Source: Streptomyces katrae
Lineage (GTDB): Bacteria > Actinomycetota > Actinomycetes > Streptomycetales > Streptomycetaceae
Assembly: GCF_000717655.1 (NCBI RefSeq)
Contig: NZ_JNZY01000032.1
Span: 17,597-81,596, forward strand
Length of the DNA stretch: 64,000 bases
Direction: 5' to 3'
The translations under genes were made by a program, and so were the position numbers. Positions 17,527 to 25,917 of the stretch are shown here, in pieces. How positions within the stretch are numbered: position 1 is the stretch's first letter; each line of letters begins with the position of its first letter. The notes below the pieces were generated by a model. That model searched no databases. It was not told the origin of the DNA and was given only the letters and a program-made list of their open reading frames with translations.

Positions 17527-19537
17527 GCGTGAAACTCCCTTGCGGGAACTGGCTCAAGGCCGCTTCCCGGTAGCGCTTCCACAAGGCGGCGTGGGGAACC
17601 CCTGCCAGACTGAAGAGAACGATCTTGCTCCAGAAGTCCTTGGCTGCTCTGCTCAGGGTCCCGAAGTCCGGTTCCTGCGGCCGCAGCAAGGCGACGTCTG
17701 TCCTCGTCTCGTCAATGGAGACCAGCCACACGGCCTCGGGCGGGACCGGTACGGATGCTGTCCCGCCGCCGCACAGGGCGGGAGCGCGCTGCTTCCACCA
17801 CGCGGGCTCCGGGGGCCGCCGGACGGGGATGAAGTGTCCTTGCGCCGTCAGGAAGCGCGCGTCTGCGCCCAGCGGGACGGCAGCGGTGCCAGCGGGCGCA
17901 CCGCAAGGAGAACCGGGCAGAGGTCCTGCCTGGGGATCCGCTGCCGGCTCGAGGTAGAACTCGGATTCCGTGCCGCCGACGGCGAGCACGTGCCGGCCTG
18001 GGGCCAGGCCTCTGCCGCGCAGCACCACCAGGCCGTCGTCGGGGACGGCCAGCTGCTGGCCGTCCAGAGTGACCAGTCCGGGCTCGCGGAACTCCTGGGA
18101 GACCGCCGCATCGGGCTCCCCGCCGTGCAGGAACAGAGAACGGTGGTGCCATTCCTGGTGCACGCGCAGTCCGTTGCGCAGGCTCAGGCGCCGGCCCGGG
18201 ACGTGGCGGATGTTCTGGAGGCCGGATCGGGACAGAGCGTCGGTGAGCGCCGTCTCGTCGGAGAACTGCAGCTCCGGGGAGGCCTGCCAGCCTGGAATCG
18301 GGACGGTGCCAGGGCGGTACCACCGGTGTCCGGTATCCGTCAGCAGCCTCCGGACCTTGCTCTCGCCGGAGGGGGTGAACAGGAACACGTACGGCTCGAA
18401 GACGGTCAGCACGTCCGTCTCCGTCCAGCCCCCGGCGACCGGGTCCTCGCGCAGTGCCAGGACATCGCGGCCGCTGACGATCCGTACGGCGCTCTTCGCC
18501 CCGCGTGCGGTGAGCCCGGCCCGCAGGGCCTGGGCCACGCCGGGTACCACCCCGGAGAGTGTGTACGCCCGGTCCCCGTCACCCGAAGCAAGCTCCAGCG
18601 TTCCGCCCGGGTGCCGGAGGGAGTCGCGGTCCACGCCGGGCACCGCCTCCGCGTGCCAGCGCACCTCCCACCCCGTGAAGTCCTCCTCGAGTACGACGCG
18701 CAGGGGCACCCGGAGCAGGCCGCCGTCGATACGGTCTTGGGCGGTGGTTCCGTCCCAGCCCTCGAGCAGCGAGGCAAGCAGGGGCTCCAGGAGATGGCTC
18801 TCGGACTGGGAGCGGAGCGCCTCGAGAAGCCGCGGGGACAGGCCCCTCGGATCGGCGACGCTCCAGCCTTTGAGCTTCTCCAGCAGTCGCGCGCCAGGCA
18901 CCGGCTGGCCGGGGGACAGGCCGGATGCCTGGAAGAACCGGATCAGGGCCGCGTGATCGGAAGCCCTGACCAGTGCCTGGGACTGGGCGTAGCCGATCTT
19001 CCGATAGGTGGCGTTCTCCCTGATCGTGCTGAGACCGCGGGCCCCGGCCTGTGCGCGGAGCCATTCGTCCAGGTAGCCCCACTGGTCAACAACGGCGCTG
19101 TAGTGGCTCTCAAGACGTCCGCGGTGCCGGTCGCCGCCCCAGGAGGGCCTGAGCACTTCAGCCAGGCGCGCGTAGTACGCGGGAGCTCCGGGTCCCCGTT
19201 CGCTCCGCTTCATGTTGGCAGCCGCCAGGACAGCCGCCGCGAGGAGCGGCAGGCAGGGCGGCGGGCCCTCCTGCCTGCCCCGCCTCCATCTCAGGCACTG
19301 GTCGGCGACCGGCGTATACGGGTTCTCGTGCCAGGCGAGCACGGAGCTGACCGCGGGGCCGAGTTCTTCGACTGCTTCCCCGCCCTGAAGCGTCTTCAGC
19401 TCTGTCTGGTCGATGAAGAAAAGGACCGGGGTATCCCTGCGGTCCTCGCCGAAGAAGGCACTGGCCAGGCGGTCCTGCCACCATTCGAATCCCGCCCAGT
19501 AGCTGTTCGGCTTCCCAGGGGGCGGTGCGATCGTCAT
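17519..19537 (-). CDS. Unrecognised 672-aa protein, first gene of the helicase operon
   Basis: The start at the ATG at 19537 (MTIAPPPGKPNSYWAGFEWW) has GGAG at a good distance; longer in-frame extensions upstream are Arg/Ala-rich and not protein-like. The N-terminal third is alpha-helical with a striking aromatic start (YWAGFEWWQDRLASAFFGED), then DTPVLFFIDQTELKTLQGGE. Later come ENATYRKIGYAQSQALVRAS, DHAALIRFFQASGLSPG and LRVVLEEDFTGWEVRWH. The C-terminal half is beta-rich (VLAVGGTESEFYL, ALCGGGTASVPVPPEAVWLV). No P-loop, nuclease motif or zinc site could be identified. Being first in the operon it may be the specificity or core subunit. It is soluble and has no signal peptide. Function unknown. 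Confidence 0.75.
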   Translation of the reverse strand: MTIAPPPGKPNSYWAGFEWWQDRLASAFFGEDRRDTPVLFFIDQTELKTLQGGEAVEELGPAVSSVLAWHENPYTPVADQCLRWRRGRQEGPPPCLPLLAAAVLAAANMKRSERGPGAPAYYARLAEVLRPSWGGDRHRGRLESHYSAVVDQWGYLDEWLRAQAGARGLSTIRENATYRKIGYAQSQALVRASDHAALIRFFQASGLSPGQPVPGARLLEKLKGWSVADPRGLSPRLLEALRSQSESHLLEPLLASLLEGWDGTTAQDRIDGGLLRVPLRVVLEEDFTGWEVRWHAEAVPGVDRDSLRHPGGTLELASGDGDRAYTLSGVVPGVAQALRAGLTARGAKSAVRIVSGRDVLALREDPVAGGWTETDVLTVFEPYVFLFTPSGESKVRRLLTDTGHRWYRPGTVPIPGWQASPELQFSDETALTDALSRSGLQNIRHVPGRRLSLRNGLRVHQEWHHRSLFLHGGEPDAAVSQEFREPGLVTLDGQQLAVPDDGLVVLRGRGLAPGRHVLAVGGTESEFYLEPAADPQAGPLPGSPCGAPAGTAAVPLGADARFLTAQGHFIPVRRPPEPAWWKQRAPALCGGGTASVPVPPEAVWLVSIDETRTDVALLRPQEPDFGTLSRAAKDFWSKIVLFSLAGVPHAALWKRYREAALSQFPQGSFTRV

Positions 19538-19843
19538 CGTCGCGCTCCGCGGCGGCGGCAGGCGCGGGCTGTACCTGCGGCCCGACTTTGCGCAGGCAGC
19601 ACAACAACCGCGCGCACGTGCATGAAAAGCCCCCCACCTCACGAAACCGTGCTGATGAGCAGACAGCACGCCACAGATTTATCACCTCGCAGTCTTCTGT
19701 TCATAGTTACCGGGTTTCTCGCCACGAGATGCAGTCAGCTGCTTATGTGATTGTTCAAATGCCTGCAGATTCAGTCGTGCTGACGGACAATGAGAGAATT
19801 TCTGTGGCCCTGCAGGAGCTTTCCGGGCCGTCTTCGCAGCGCA
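19538..19843. other. Promoter region of the helicase operon
   Basis: About 300 bases, distinctly richer in A/T (from about 19,660 to 19,830) than the surroundings. It separates the caspase-STAND gene from the helicase operon on the same strand. On the minus strand, TGAACA and TAAATC spaced by 16 bases (about 19,670-19,700) could be a -35/-10 pair, but this is weak. No gene, terminator hairpin or repeat was seen. Confidence 0.45.
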
Positions 19844-22800
19844 TCACGCCAACCGTGTGACGTTTTTCCAGCCAGCGGCCCGCTGCAGGAGCCTGACATC
19901 GACCGACAGGGTCGCCAGGCCCGCGGGGCCGTAGAGATGGAGCACCGTGACCGGGTGCCCTCCGCCCGCGGCGATGCCGTGGACGGGAGCGCCCGTCAGC
20001 AGCGTATGGACGAGGCCGCCCGTCTGCGGGTCCCAGAGCCGCACACCGCCGGCGTCTCCTGAGACGAGCAGGGTGCGGCCGCCGGGCACGGGCAGGCCGG
20101 CCATGGCAAAGGTGTCCGGGGACTCCCAGGTGGCGATCCTGGTCCGGCTGGCAAGGTCCCAGACACCGATGTGCCTGCGGTTCGACATCGCCAGAAGCGG
20201 GCCGCCGTCGCCCTGCAGGCTGCACAGGACGCTGCCGTAGCCGTCTCTGTGGTCCCAGCAGGGCAGTACACCGGTGCGGCGTCCGGAGGCCACGTCGATG
20301 AGAACGAGGTCCTGGCCGGCACCCGCCACGACGGTGACCTCGCCGGATGGCGAGGGGGGCAGGGTCCCCAGCAGGCAGACGGGGGAATCGCCGACGTCGG
20401 GGCTGAGCGGGACCGTGCTAGTGGCGGACCACCCGTCCTCATGGTGCAGAACCACTGAGGTGAGCTCTGTGATGTTGCCCGCGGTGCCCGCGGAAACAGC
20501 CATCGGCAGGCCCTTGCCCGTCCAGGCGGTGCAGGAGGACGAGACGGACCGCGACTGGTCTCTGCGGCCCGTCATCACCATGTCCCCCGACGTAAGATCC
20601 CAGACGGACAGGTCGCCGTTCGGGTCGCTGACCGCCACGCGCGCCCCTGAGGAAACGAGCGGCAGGACCTGGCTGACGAGACCTGTCCCGATCCGCTTCA
20701 GCCGGACTCCCGTCGCGGCACTGTGCACATCGAGCGCGCCACGCGTCGCCAGGACGACGGCATCGCCGCCCGGGCCTTCACCGGATGCGGGCAGAACCGA
20801 CCTGCACACGGACCATGTGGGTGTGCGCCGCCGGTGCTGGTCCAATGAGGGTCCCGGGTACACCGAGTCCGCCAGCCCGTCCTCATGGAGCGGCCCGCCG
20901 AAGCCGGGATCCCAGATCCGGATGCCCTGCGGGCCAGCCGACACCACCCTCGGGCCCGCGGGATCTTCAAGGACCGCAAGGGCATCCACGGAAGCCATAT
21001 CGGCATCGAACGAACGGGCTGAATCCGTCCCGAGGCCCTGCAGCGTGATGCGGCCGCGTGCGACATAGGCGAATGCCGTCCCGCCGGGTCCCGCCACCGC
21101 CGCGCCGCCGCCTTCACGGGTGATCACCACCGGCTCAGCGGTGAAGGGGTTCCACACCTGCAGGGGTACCAGGGGATTGGGGGACTCTGCGATCAGCACG
21201 TCGTCTTCAGCGCTGTCCGGCCGGGCGACGCCAACCACACCCGACACCCGGCCGCCTCCGAACGAAGCACCCGCCATCGTGCCCGATACCGGGTCCCACA
21301 GGCGGATGCCGTCCTCACCGCACACGGCGACCAGCGCCTCGCCGCTCCTGCGGCGCACCACCGCAGTCAGCCGGCGGGAAGGCCCCTGCCCGCGGCCGTA
21401 CTCCCGGGTGATGCCGTCCGGGAACCCGGAAGCCACAGACAGCCTGTCCGCGCGCGGCCTCCACACGAAGGCGCCGCGGCTGGTCAGGACGCACAGCTTC
21501 CACAGCGCGGAACCATCCGCCAGGACATGCACGTCAAAGGCGCGGGGCAGCGGCATCTGCGCGATGCGCTGCCCGGATACCGGGTCGTAGATCCGCACGT
21601 CACGCTGCCCCAGCGTAACGAGGAAAGTGCGTCCGCCGGTCGCCAGGATGGTGCGTAGCCGGTGCACCGGCCCCGTGTCCAGATCCGCGACGCGCCTTCC
21701 CGTCCTGGCGTCCCAGACCCGGACACCGCCTGCCTCCGCCGCGACGGCGATCAGCTGGCGCCCGTCCAGCGCCGGCACCACGCAGAGGGCGTTCGTCTGC
21801 CCCGGGGCTGGCGCCAGGACGTTTACGTGCGCTGTCCAGTGCCCCCACAACAAGGTCACCGGCAGGCCGTCCAGCGCGCCGGCCCGCAGTCCGGCTTCCC
21901 CGCCGGAGCCCCGTACGGCGCGCTGGAAGGCCATGCTGCCCATACGCGAGGCGTAGCCGGTGTCCGCATCGGCGTACGGCTCGATCAGCGCCGCAGCCGT
22001 CAGGTTCCGCCGCTCAGGGTCCCCGGTGGGAAGCGGCAGCGCGAGGCGGGCGCGCAGGGTTCCGGATGTCTCCTGGGCGAGGAGCTCCAGCGGCACCTCA
22101 CGGTCGGTCAGGATGCCCCCGGCCGCTGCGTGGTGCAGGAAGTGCCTGCGAACATACGGATGCGCCAGGTGTGGCCCGGCACGCTCCACCAGCCCCGCAA
22201 GGGCGCGGGTGACCGCGGCCTGCGCAGCCATGTGCGCGCGCGGCCCGTCCGGGGACGTTTCTGCCGCCGGGTCCGGGTCCGGCAGCCAGCCGCGTCCCGT
22301 CAGCAGCAGGTCGGTCAGCCGCTGGTGCACGGGGCGGTAGACGGTACGGGCATCCTCCTCAGCAGTGGCGAGGTAACCCGTGAGGCGGCCGGACCGGAGG
22401 GTGCGGATGGCATGGTCAGCCGCATCCGTGTCCGCATAGCCGGCACCAAACGCCTCGCAGGCCAGCGCAGCCGTGACGGCGGGCCAGACCTCCGACCACG
22501 GCAGTCCGGCCCCCGGCGCGAACGCGGTCGCGCGCAACGCGGTGACCAGCAGGCCGGCACCGACCCCCTCAGCGGCGGCTACCGCCTCGACGTCCTGGCG
22601 CAGGAGCCCGGTGGTGCCGTCGGCAAGACGCCTCAGCCAGCCCGCTTCGCCGAGGTCCTGGCGCACCGCGGCCGTTCTCAGCTGGTCGGCGGCGATCCTG
22701 GCGTCCAGGAAGGAGGGCGCGACCGCATCCGCGATATGCCGTGCCGCCGCCTCGGCAGCCTCTTGCGCTCCCCGGTAGGGACTGGTCTGCGGCGCGCACA

Positions 22801-24388
22801 GCAGGGCGGCGGTGTAAGCGGCGATATCAGCGGTGCAGTCGCGGCCGTCGGTCCGCAGGACCCGTACGGCCGTTTCCTCCGTGCCCAGGGCGTCGGCTGT
22901 ACGCAGGGCGTCGGCCAGCTTCCGGAGCAGCTGGTCCGCCCGCTCGTCGTGCAGGGCCGCCCCGGACGCGTACACGGTTTCAGGCGAGCTGCGGACGCCG
23001 ACCACGAGGCGGACGGCCCGGCCGGTACCGCCGTCGGCAGTCAGCCGCGACAGCGGGACGATGACATCGCCCACGCAGGCGAGCGGGTCCTCTGCCTCGT
23101 CCAGTGCGTCGATGACGATGCTGACAGGACCGGCCGGGCTGGAGGAGGCCCTCCCGGCCAGCAGGCCGAGCAGGGTCTGCAAGGGGAGCTCGCGGCCGTT
23201 GGGGGCGCTGCCGAGCGCGGACAGCAGCTCTTCCACCAGCACCCGCGCGGACTTGTTCCGCGCCAGGACCGCAACGTCGACCGCACCGGGGTGGGGCCGC
23301 AGACCGTCCGGGATGCCCGCCACTACAGCTGCGTACTTCGGATCGGCCGCGAAGCCGGCGTCAGCCAGGGTTACAAGGCGCGCCAGGAGGGCCGACTTCC
23401 CCGAGCCGGCAGCGCCGGTCACCACGAGGACACCCTCGCCTTCCCGCACGAAGGCGACCATGCGCGCCATCGGCTCGGCCCGGCCGCTGAAGTACCAGCC
23501 GGGATCGCCCGTCCCAGCCCGCCCAGAAGCCCGCTCCAGCCAGAACTCCTCCAGCGGGCCGGCCTCAAGCGTGAGCTGGCGCAGCGCCGGACTCGCCGTA
23601 CCCTCCACCGCCTGGAAGCGCGGGTTGGGCAGACAGGCACTCGGAGCCCTCCCGCGCGAGTGCGGCACGATCCACTCGGCGCTGACCAGATCCTTCTCCA
23701 CGCCCTCGTCGTCCACGCCCACCTGGTGCAGGAGCTGTTCCCACTCCGCGAACGACAGGTAGGGGGCGGTGTAGCCGACGGCCTCGTCCCGCATCCGCTC
23801 ACAGGCCAGGGCGATGCGCCGCGTAAAGGAACCGACCAGCGGCCGCTCATAGTGGTTTCCGGCCGTGACGACAGCCGTCCCCTTCAGACTGTGGCGTTCG
23901 GGGGACAGGTCCTCGAACAAAGTACTGAGCTCAGCCCGGAGTGTGCCGGACTCGCACGAGTCGACGAGCACCAGCACATGTTCGGACTCACTGTCGAGCG
24001 CCGCGGTGATGAGCTCGCTCGTCGGGAACGCAGTCGCCAGCAGCCGCTCCTCCTTCGTCTTGGGCAGCATCAGATAGTGGCGGGGCGCCCGGCGGCGAAG
24101 CCCGTGACCGGTGATGTACACGACGACGGCCTCCCTATAGCTGGCCGCCGCCAGATTCTGGGCGTGCAGGAAAGCGCGCAGCTCGTCCACGGAGCGCGGC
24201 GGCGGATCCGCCCGCACCACCTCGAAGCGCCGCTCGTCCCCGAGCGAGGGATCCGCCAGCCATCCGGTGACCCGCTCCACCTGGGCGGCGACACCCTCCA
24301 GGAACCCCGCCTGCCCGTCCTCGTAGCCGTCAACCGCGACGACCACCAGCCGCCTGCGGACGATGCCGTCCATTGCTTCCGCGCTCAA
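19844..24388 (-). CDS. Caspase-like protease fused to a STAND ATPase and a C-terminal beta-propeller
   Basis: A 1514-residue protein with three parts. Residues 1-250 form a caspase-like (peptidase C14) domain: the strand RRRLVVVAVDGYED, the catalytic His in VVVYITGHG (His95) and the catalytic Cys in LVLVDSCESG (Cys145). Residues 300-700 are a STAND/NACHT-type ATPase with Walker A GAAGSGKS (325-332) and Walker B IVIDALDEAED (424-434). About 620 residues at the C-terminus contain repeated WD/propeller strands (VRVWDARTGRRVADLDTG, IRLWDPVSGTMAG, IRIWDPGFGG, VRLWDPQTGGLV). This is sensor-switch-effector architecture: the propeller would recognise a trigger, the ATPase would oligomerise and the caspase would cleave targets. 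The start is a TTG at 24388 (G-run upstream) or an ATG at 24373. It is soluble. Confidence 0.85.
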   Translation of the reverse strand: MSAEAMDGIVRRRLVVVAVDGYEDGQAGFLEGVAAQVERVTGWLADPSLGDERRFEVVRADPPPRSVDELRAFLHAQNLAAASYREAVVVYITGHGLRRRAPRHYLMLPKTKEERLLATAFPTSELITAALDSESEHVLVLVDSCESGTLRAELSTLFEDLSPERHSLKGTAVVTAGNHYERPLVGSFTRRIALACERMRDEAVGYTAPYLSFAEWEQLLHQVGVDDEGVEKDLVSAEWIVPHSRGRAPSACLPNPRFQAVEGTASPALRQLTLEAGPLEEFWLERASGRAGTGDPGWYFSGRAEPMARMVAFVREGEGVLVVTGAAGSGKSALLARLVTLADAGFAADPKYAAVVAGIPDGLRPHPGAVDVAVLARNKSARVLVEELLSALGSAPNGRELPLQTLLGLLAGRASSSPAGPVSIVIDALDEAEDPLACVGDVIVPLSRLTADGGTGRAVRLVVGVRSSPETVYASGAALHDERADQLLRKLADALRTADALGTEETAVRVLRTDGRDCTADIAAYTAALLCAPQTSPYRGAQEAAEAAARHIADAVAPSFLDARIAADQLRTAAVRQDLGEAGWLRRLADGTTGLLRQDVEAVAAAEGVGAGLLVTALRATAFAPGAGLPWSEVWPAVTAALACEAFGAGYADTDAADHAIRTLRSGRLTGYLATAEEDARTVYRPVHQRLTDLLLTGRGWLPDPDPAAETSPDGPRAHMAAQAAVTRALAGLVERAGPHLAHPYVRRHFLHHAAAGGILTDREVPLELLAQETSGTLRARLALPLPTGDPERRNLTAAALIEPYADADTGYASRMGSMAFQRAVRGSGGEAGLRAGALDGLPVTLLWGHWTAHVNVLAPAPGQTNALCVVPALDGRQLIAVAAEAGGVRVWDARTGRRVADLDTGPVHRLRTILATGGRTFLVTLGQRDVRIYDPVSGQRIAQMPLPRAFDVHVLADGSALWKLCVLTSRGAFVWRPRADRLSVASGFPDGITREYGRGQGPSRRLTAVVRRRSGEALVAVCGEDGIRLWDPVSGTMAGASFGGGRVSGVVGVARPDSAEDDVLIAESPNPLVPLQVWNPFTAEPVVITREGGGAAVAGPGGTAFAYVARGRITLQGLGTDSARSFDADMASVDALAVLEDPAGPRVVSAGPQGIRIWDPGFGGPLHEDGLADSVYPGPSLDQHRRRTPTWSVCRSVLPASGEGPGGDAVVLATRGALDVHSAATGVRLKRIGTGLVSQVLPLVSSGARVAVSDPNGDLSVWDLTSGDMVMTGRRDQSRSVSSSCTAWTGKGLPMAVSAGTAGNITELTSVVLHHEDGWSATSTVPLSPDVGDSPVCLLGTLPPSPSGEVTVVAGAGQDLVLIDVASGRRTGVLPCWDHRDGYGSVLCSLQGDGGPLLAMSNRRHIGVWDLASRTRIATWESPDTFAMAGLPVPGGRTLLVSGDAGGVRLWDPQTGGLVHTLLTGAPVHGIAAGGGHPVTVLHLYGPAGLATLSVDVRLLQRAAGWKNVTRLA

Positions 24389-24496
24389 CTGCGTCCCCCT
24401 GCTCAGCGGCGCCAGCCTAACCCGGCCCGTGCGGCCAGCCGTTGGCTCTCGCTACGATCAGCCTCCTACGGCCGAAAGCCGGCGGATGGGGGAACC
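24389..24496. promoter_or_regulatory. Divergent promoter region of the caspase-STAND and hydrolase genes
   Basis: Only 108 bases separate the two divergent starts, so both promoters must lie here or inside the genes. This suggests the pair is controlled together. No clear operator was seen. Confidence 0.4.
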
Positions 24497-25366
24497 ATGA
24501 GCGCGCTGCAGATCGTCGGAGTGCACGGAATCAGGCAGGGATCGGCCGCGACGACCGCAGGGCTGAGCGACAGCTGGCAGACCACCCTTGACGCGGCACT
24601 GTCCGCTGATCCTGGCAGCGGGATCAGTGCCGTGGTGACGGTCCCCTCCTACCAGACCGTCTTCCCGCGGACGCCTACCAGGTTCGTGCGGCTCGGCGGC
24701 CAGGAGGCGGGCGCACTGTCGGACGACGCCCCCATCGACGAGGAGGAAGAGGCCTTCATTCTCCGGGCGCTGGCCGCCTATGCGCCCTCCGCTGCCGAGG
24801 ACGACTCCCCCGAATCCGGTCTCACTCTCGGGGAAGGGCCGCTCACGCCCCGGATCGTGCGCAGGATCCAGGCCGTGGACCGCCAGATGGGCAAAGGCGT
24901 GACGGGCCGCATTCTGTGGCTGGTGCGCGAAGCCCACGCCTACCTGCGCAACGAGGAGACGGCTGCCGCCGTACGCGCGGCGGTTGCGGGGGCACTGGCC
25001 GCCACGGGCGCCCGCTTCGTCGTTGCCCACTCCCTGGGCAGCGTGGTGTTCTACGACATGCTCCGCCGCGGAGAGGCCACGGAGGTGACCACACTGGTGA
25101 CATGCGGGTCCCCGCTCGGCTGGCTGGCCGGCCGCAAGGGCATCCATACGGAAGACGAGCCGCTGGCCGTCCCCACCGGTGTGGAGTGGACCAACCTGCA
25201 CGCCGCGAAGGACTTCGTCACAGGATGCGCAGGCCTGTCCCGCTTCGCAGCAGGCGTCACGGACATCGAGGTGAACAACGGCGCGTTCCCCTTCTGCCAC
25301 GACGTCCACCGCTACCTCGACAAGCCCGCCCTCGCCAGCGTCATGGCCAAGGCGCGCACCGCCTGA
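24497..25366 (+). CDS. Alpha/beta-fold serine hydrolase divergent from the caspase-STAND gene
   Basis: A 289-residue protein starting at the ATG at 24497 behind GGGGGAA. The oxyanion strand-turn is LQIVGVHGIRQGS near the N-terminus. The nucleophile elbow is VVAHSLGSVVFY (Ser179), and a C-terminal CHDVHRYL carries a plausible catalytic His. Between them lies an acidic insert (DDAPIDEEEEAFILRAL). There is no signal peptide, so it acts in the cytoplasm. Such hydrolases (lipase- or esterase-like) act as toxic effectors or lipid-cleaving arms in bacterial conflict systems, and the divergent pairing with a caspase-STAND sensor is suggestive. It could also be an unrelated esterase; the substrate is unknown. 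Confidence 0.8.
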   Translation: MSALQIVGVHGIRQGSAATTAGLSDSWQTTLDAALSADPGSGISAVVTVPSYQTVFPRTPTRFVRLGGQEAGALSDDAPIDEEEEAFILRALAAYAPSAAEDDSPESGLTLGEGPLTPRIVRRIQAVDRQMGKGVTGRILWLVREAHAYLRNEETAAAVRAAVAGALAATGARFVVAHSLGSVVFYDMLRRGEATEVTTLVTCGSPLGWLAGRKGIHTEDEPLAVPTGVEWTNLHAAKDFVTGCAGLSRFAAGVTDIEVNNGAFPFCHDVHRYLDKPALASVMAKARTA

Positions 25367-25687
25367 AGGAGCAGACCGGTTCACCCGGACCCTCGCGTCC
25401 GCCGACGGAGGAACGGGCGTGGAGGAGCCTGAATCGTCGAAGCCGTCTCGGGCTGGTCCGTGGCGAGATGGCCGCTGTCGGAGTTGTTACTGACTCTTCC
25501 CTTGCACCCGATGCCACATCAGGTGCCTTGTTGTCAGCGGTCGCGCAATTCCCCAAGACCTTCGTGATCAGCTTCACGTAATTCCCCATTGGCGCTGGGG
25601 GTGCGAGTCGACCAGGAGCAGCACTGCTCGGTGGAGCGGCCGAGCGACGCACGGGCTGCTGTCGTAGGCGGGTGAGAGTCTGGGCCC
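25367..25687. other. Intergenic region with a possible transposon end
   Basis: From 25,367 to about 25,500 nothing is recognised. A TGTCA-type end with two repeated AATTCCCC motifs lies at 25532-25590 (separate entry). The remainder leads to the small gene at 25688. Confidence 0.45.
25532..25590. other. Possible terminal sequence of a TniA/Tn5053-like transposon
   Basis: Begins TGTCAGCGGTCGCGCAATTC and repeats the motif (GCAATTCCCC at about 25,545-25,554; GTAATTCCCC at about 25,578-25,587). Ends of TniA/Mu-like elements characteristically start TGTCA or TGT and carry several short repeated transposase sites. A TniA remnant lies 330 bases to the right, in agreement. Confidence 0.4.
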
Positions 25688-25912
25688 GTGCTGATAGAGG
25701 GATTTGAGAATGCTTCGGTCGTAGCCGGGGAAGAGCTCCTGGCGTTGCCGGGGTTCTGGGCGGCTTACCTGATGTGGCTGAGCCAGACGGAGGAGGACGA
25801 CGACACCACTCCAGGATGGTTCGGTGTCGACGGAGCCGATGCCGATGCTGCCTGGGAGGCGCTGAACGGTGAAGACCAGTGGCCTGTCTTCCGGATCCCG
25901 TTCGCGGGGTGA
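25688..25912 (+). pseudogene. Small acidic protein gene, probably cut at its 3' end by the transposon
   Basis: A GTG-started frame encodes MLIEGFENASVVAGEELLAL, PGFWAAYLMWLSQTEEDD, GWFGVDGADADAAWEALN and GEDQWPVFRIPFAG. It is acidic and aromatic with a coherent hydrophobic pattern, like real proteins of about 100-150 residues. It ends abruptly at 25912, six bases before recognisable TniA sequence begins at about 25918, so its C-terminus seems to have been removed by the insertion. No family could be named; the composition resembles small SUKH- or Imm-like cytosolic proteins, but that is a guess. Confidence 0.5.
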
Positions 25913-25917
25913 CGGAG

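Noticed and set aside
17291..19750. An 819-codon plus-strand frame opposite the 672-aa gene
   Set aside because: No ribosome binding site and no domains, Arg-rich; an antisense shadow.
21662..25366. A very long plus-strand open frame opposite the caspase-STAND gene
   Set aside because: It is a mirror of high GC content on the other strand. Its product is Arg/Gly/Pro-rich without domains, except for its last part, which is the real hydrolase gene starting at 24497.
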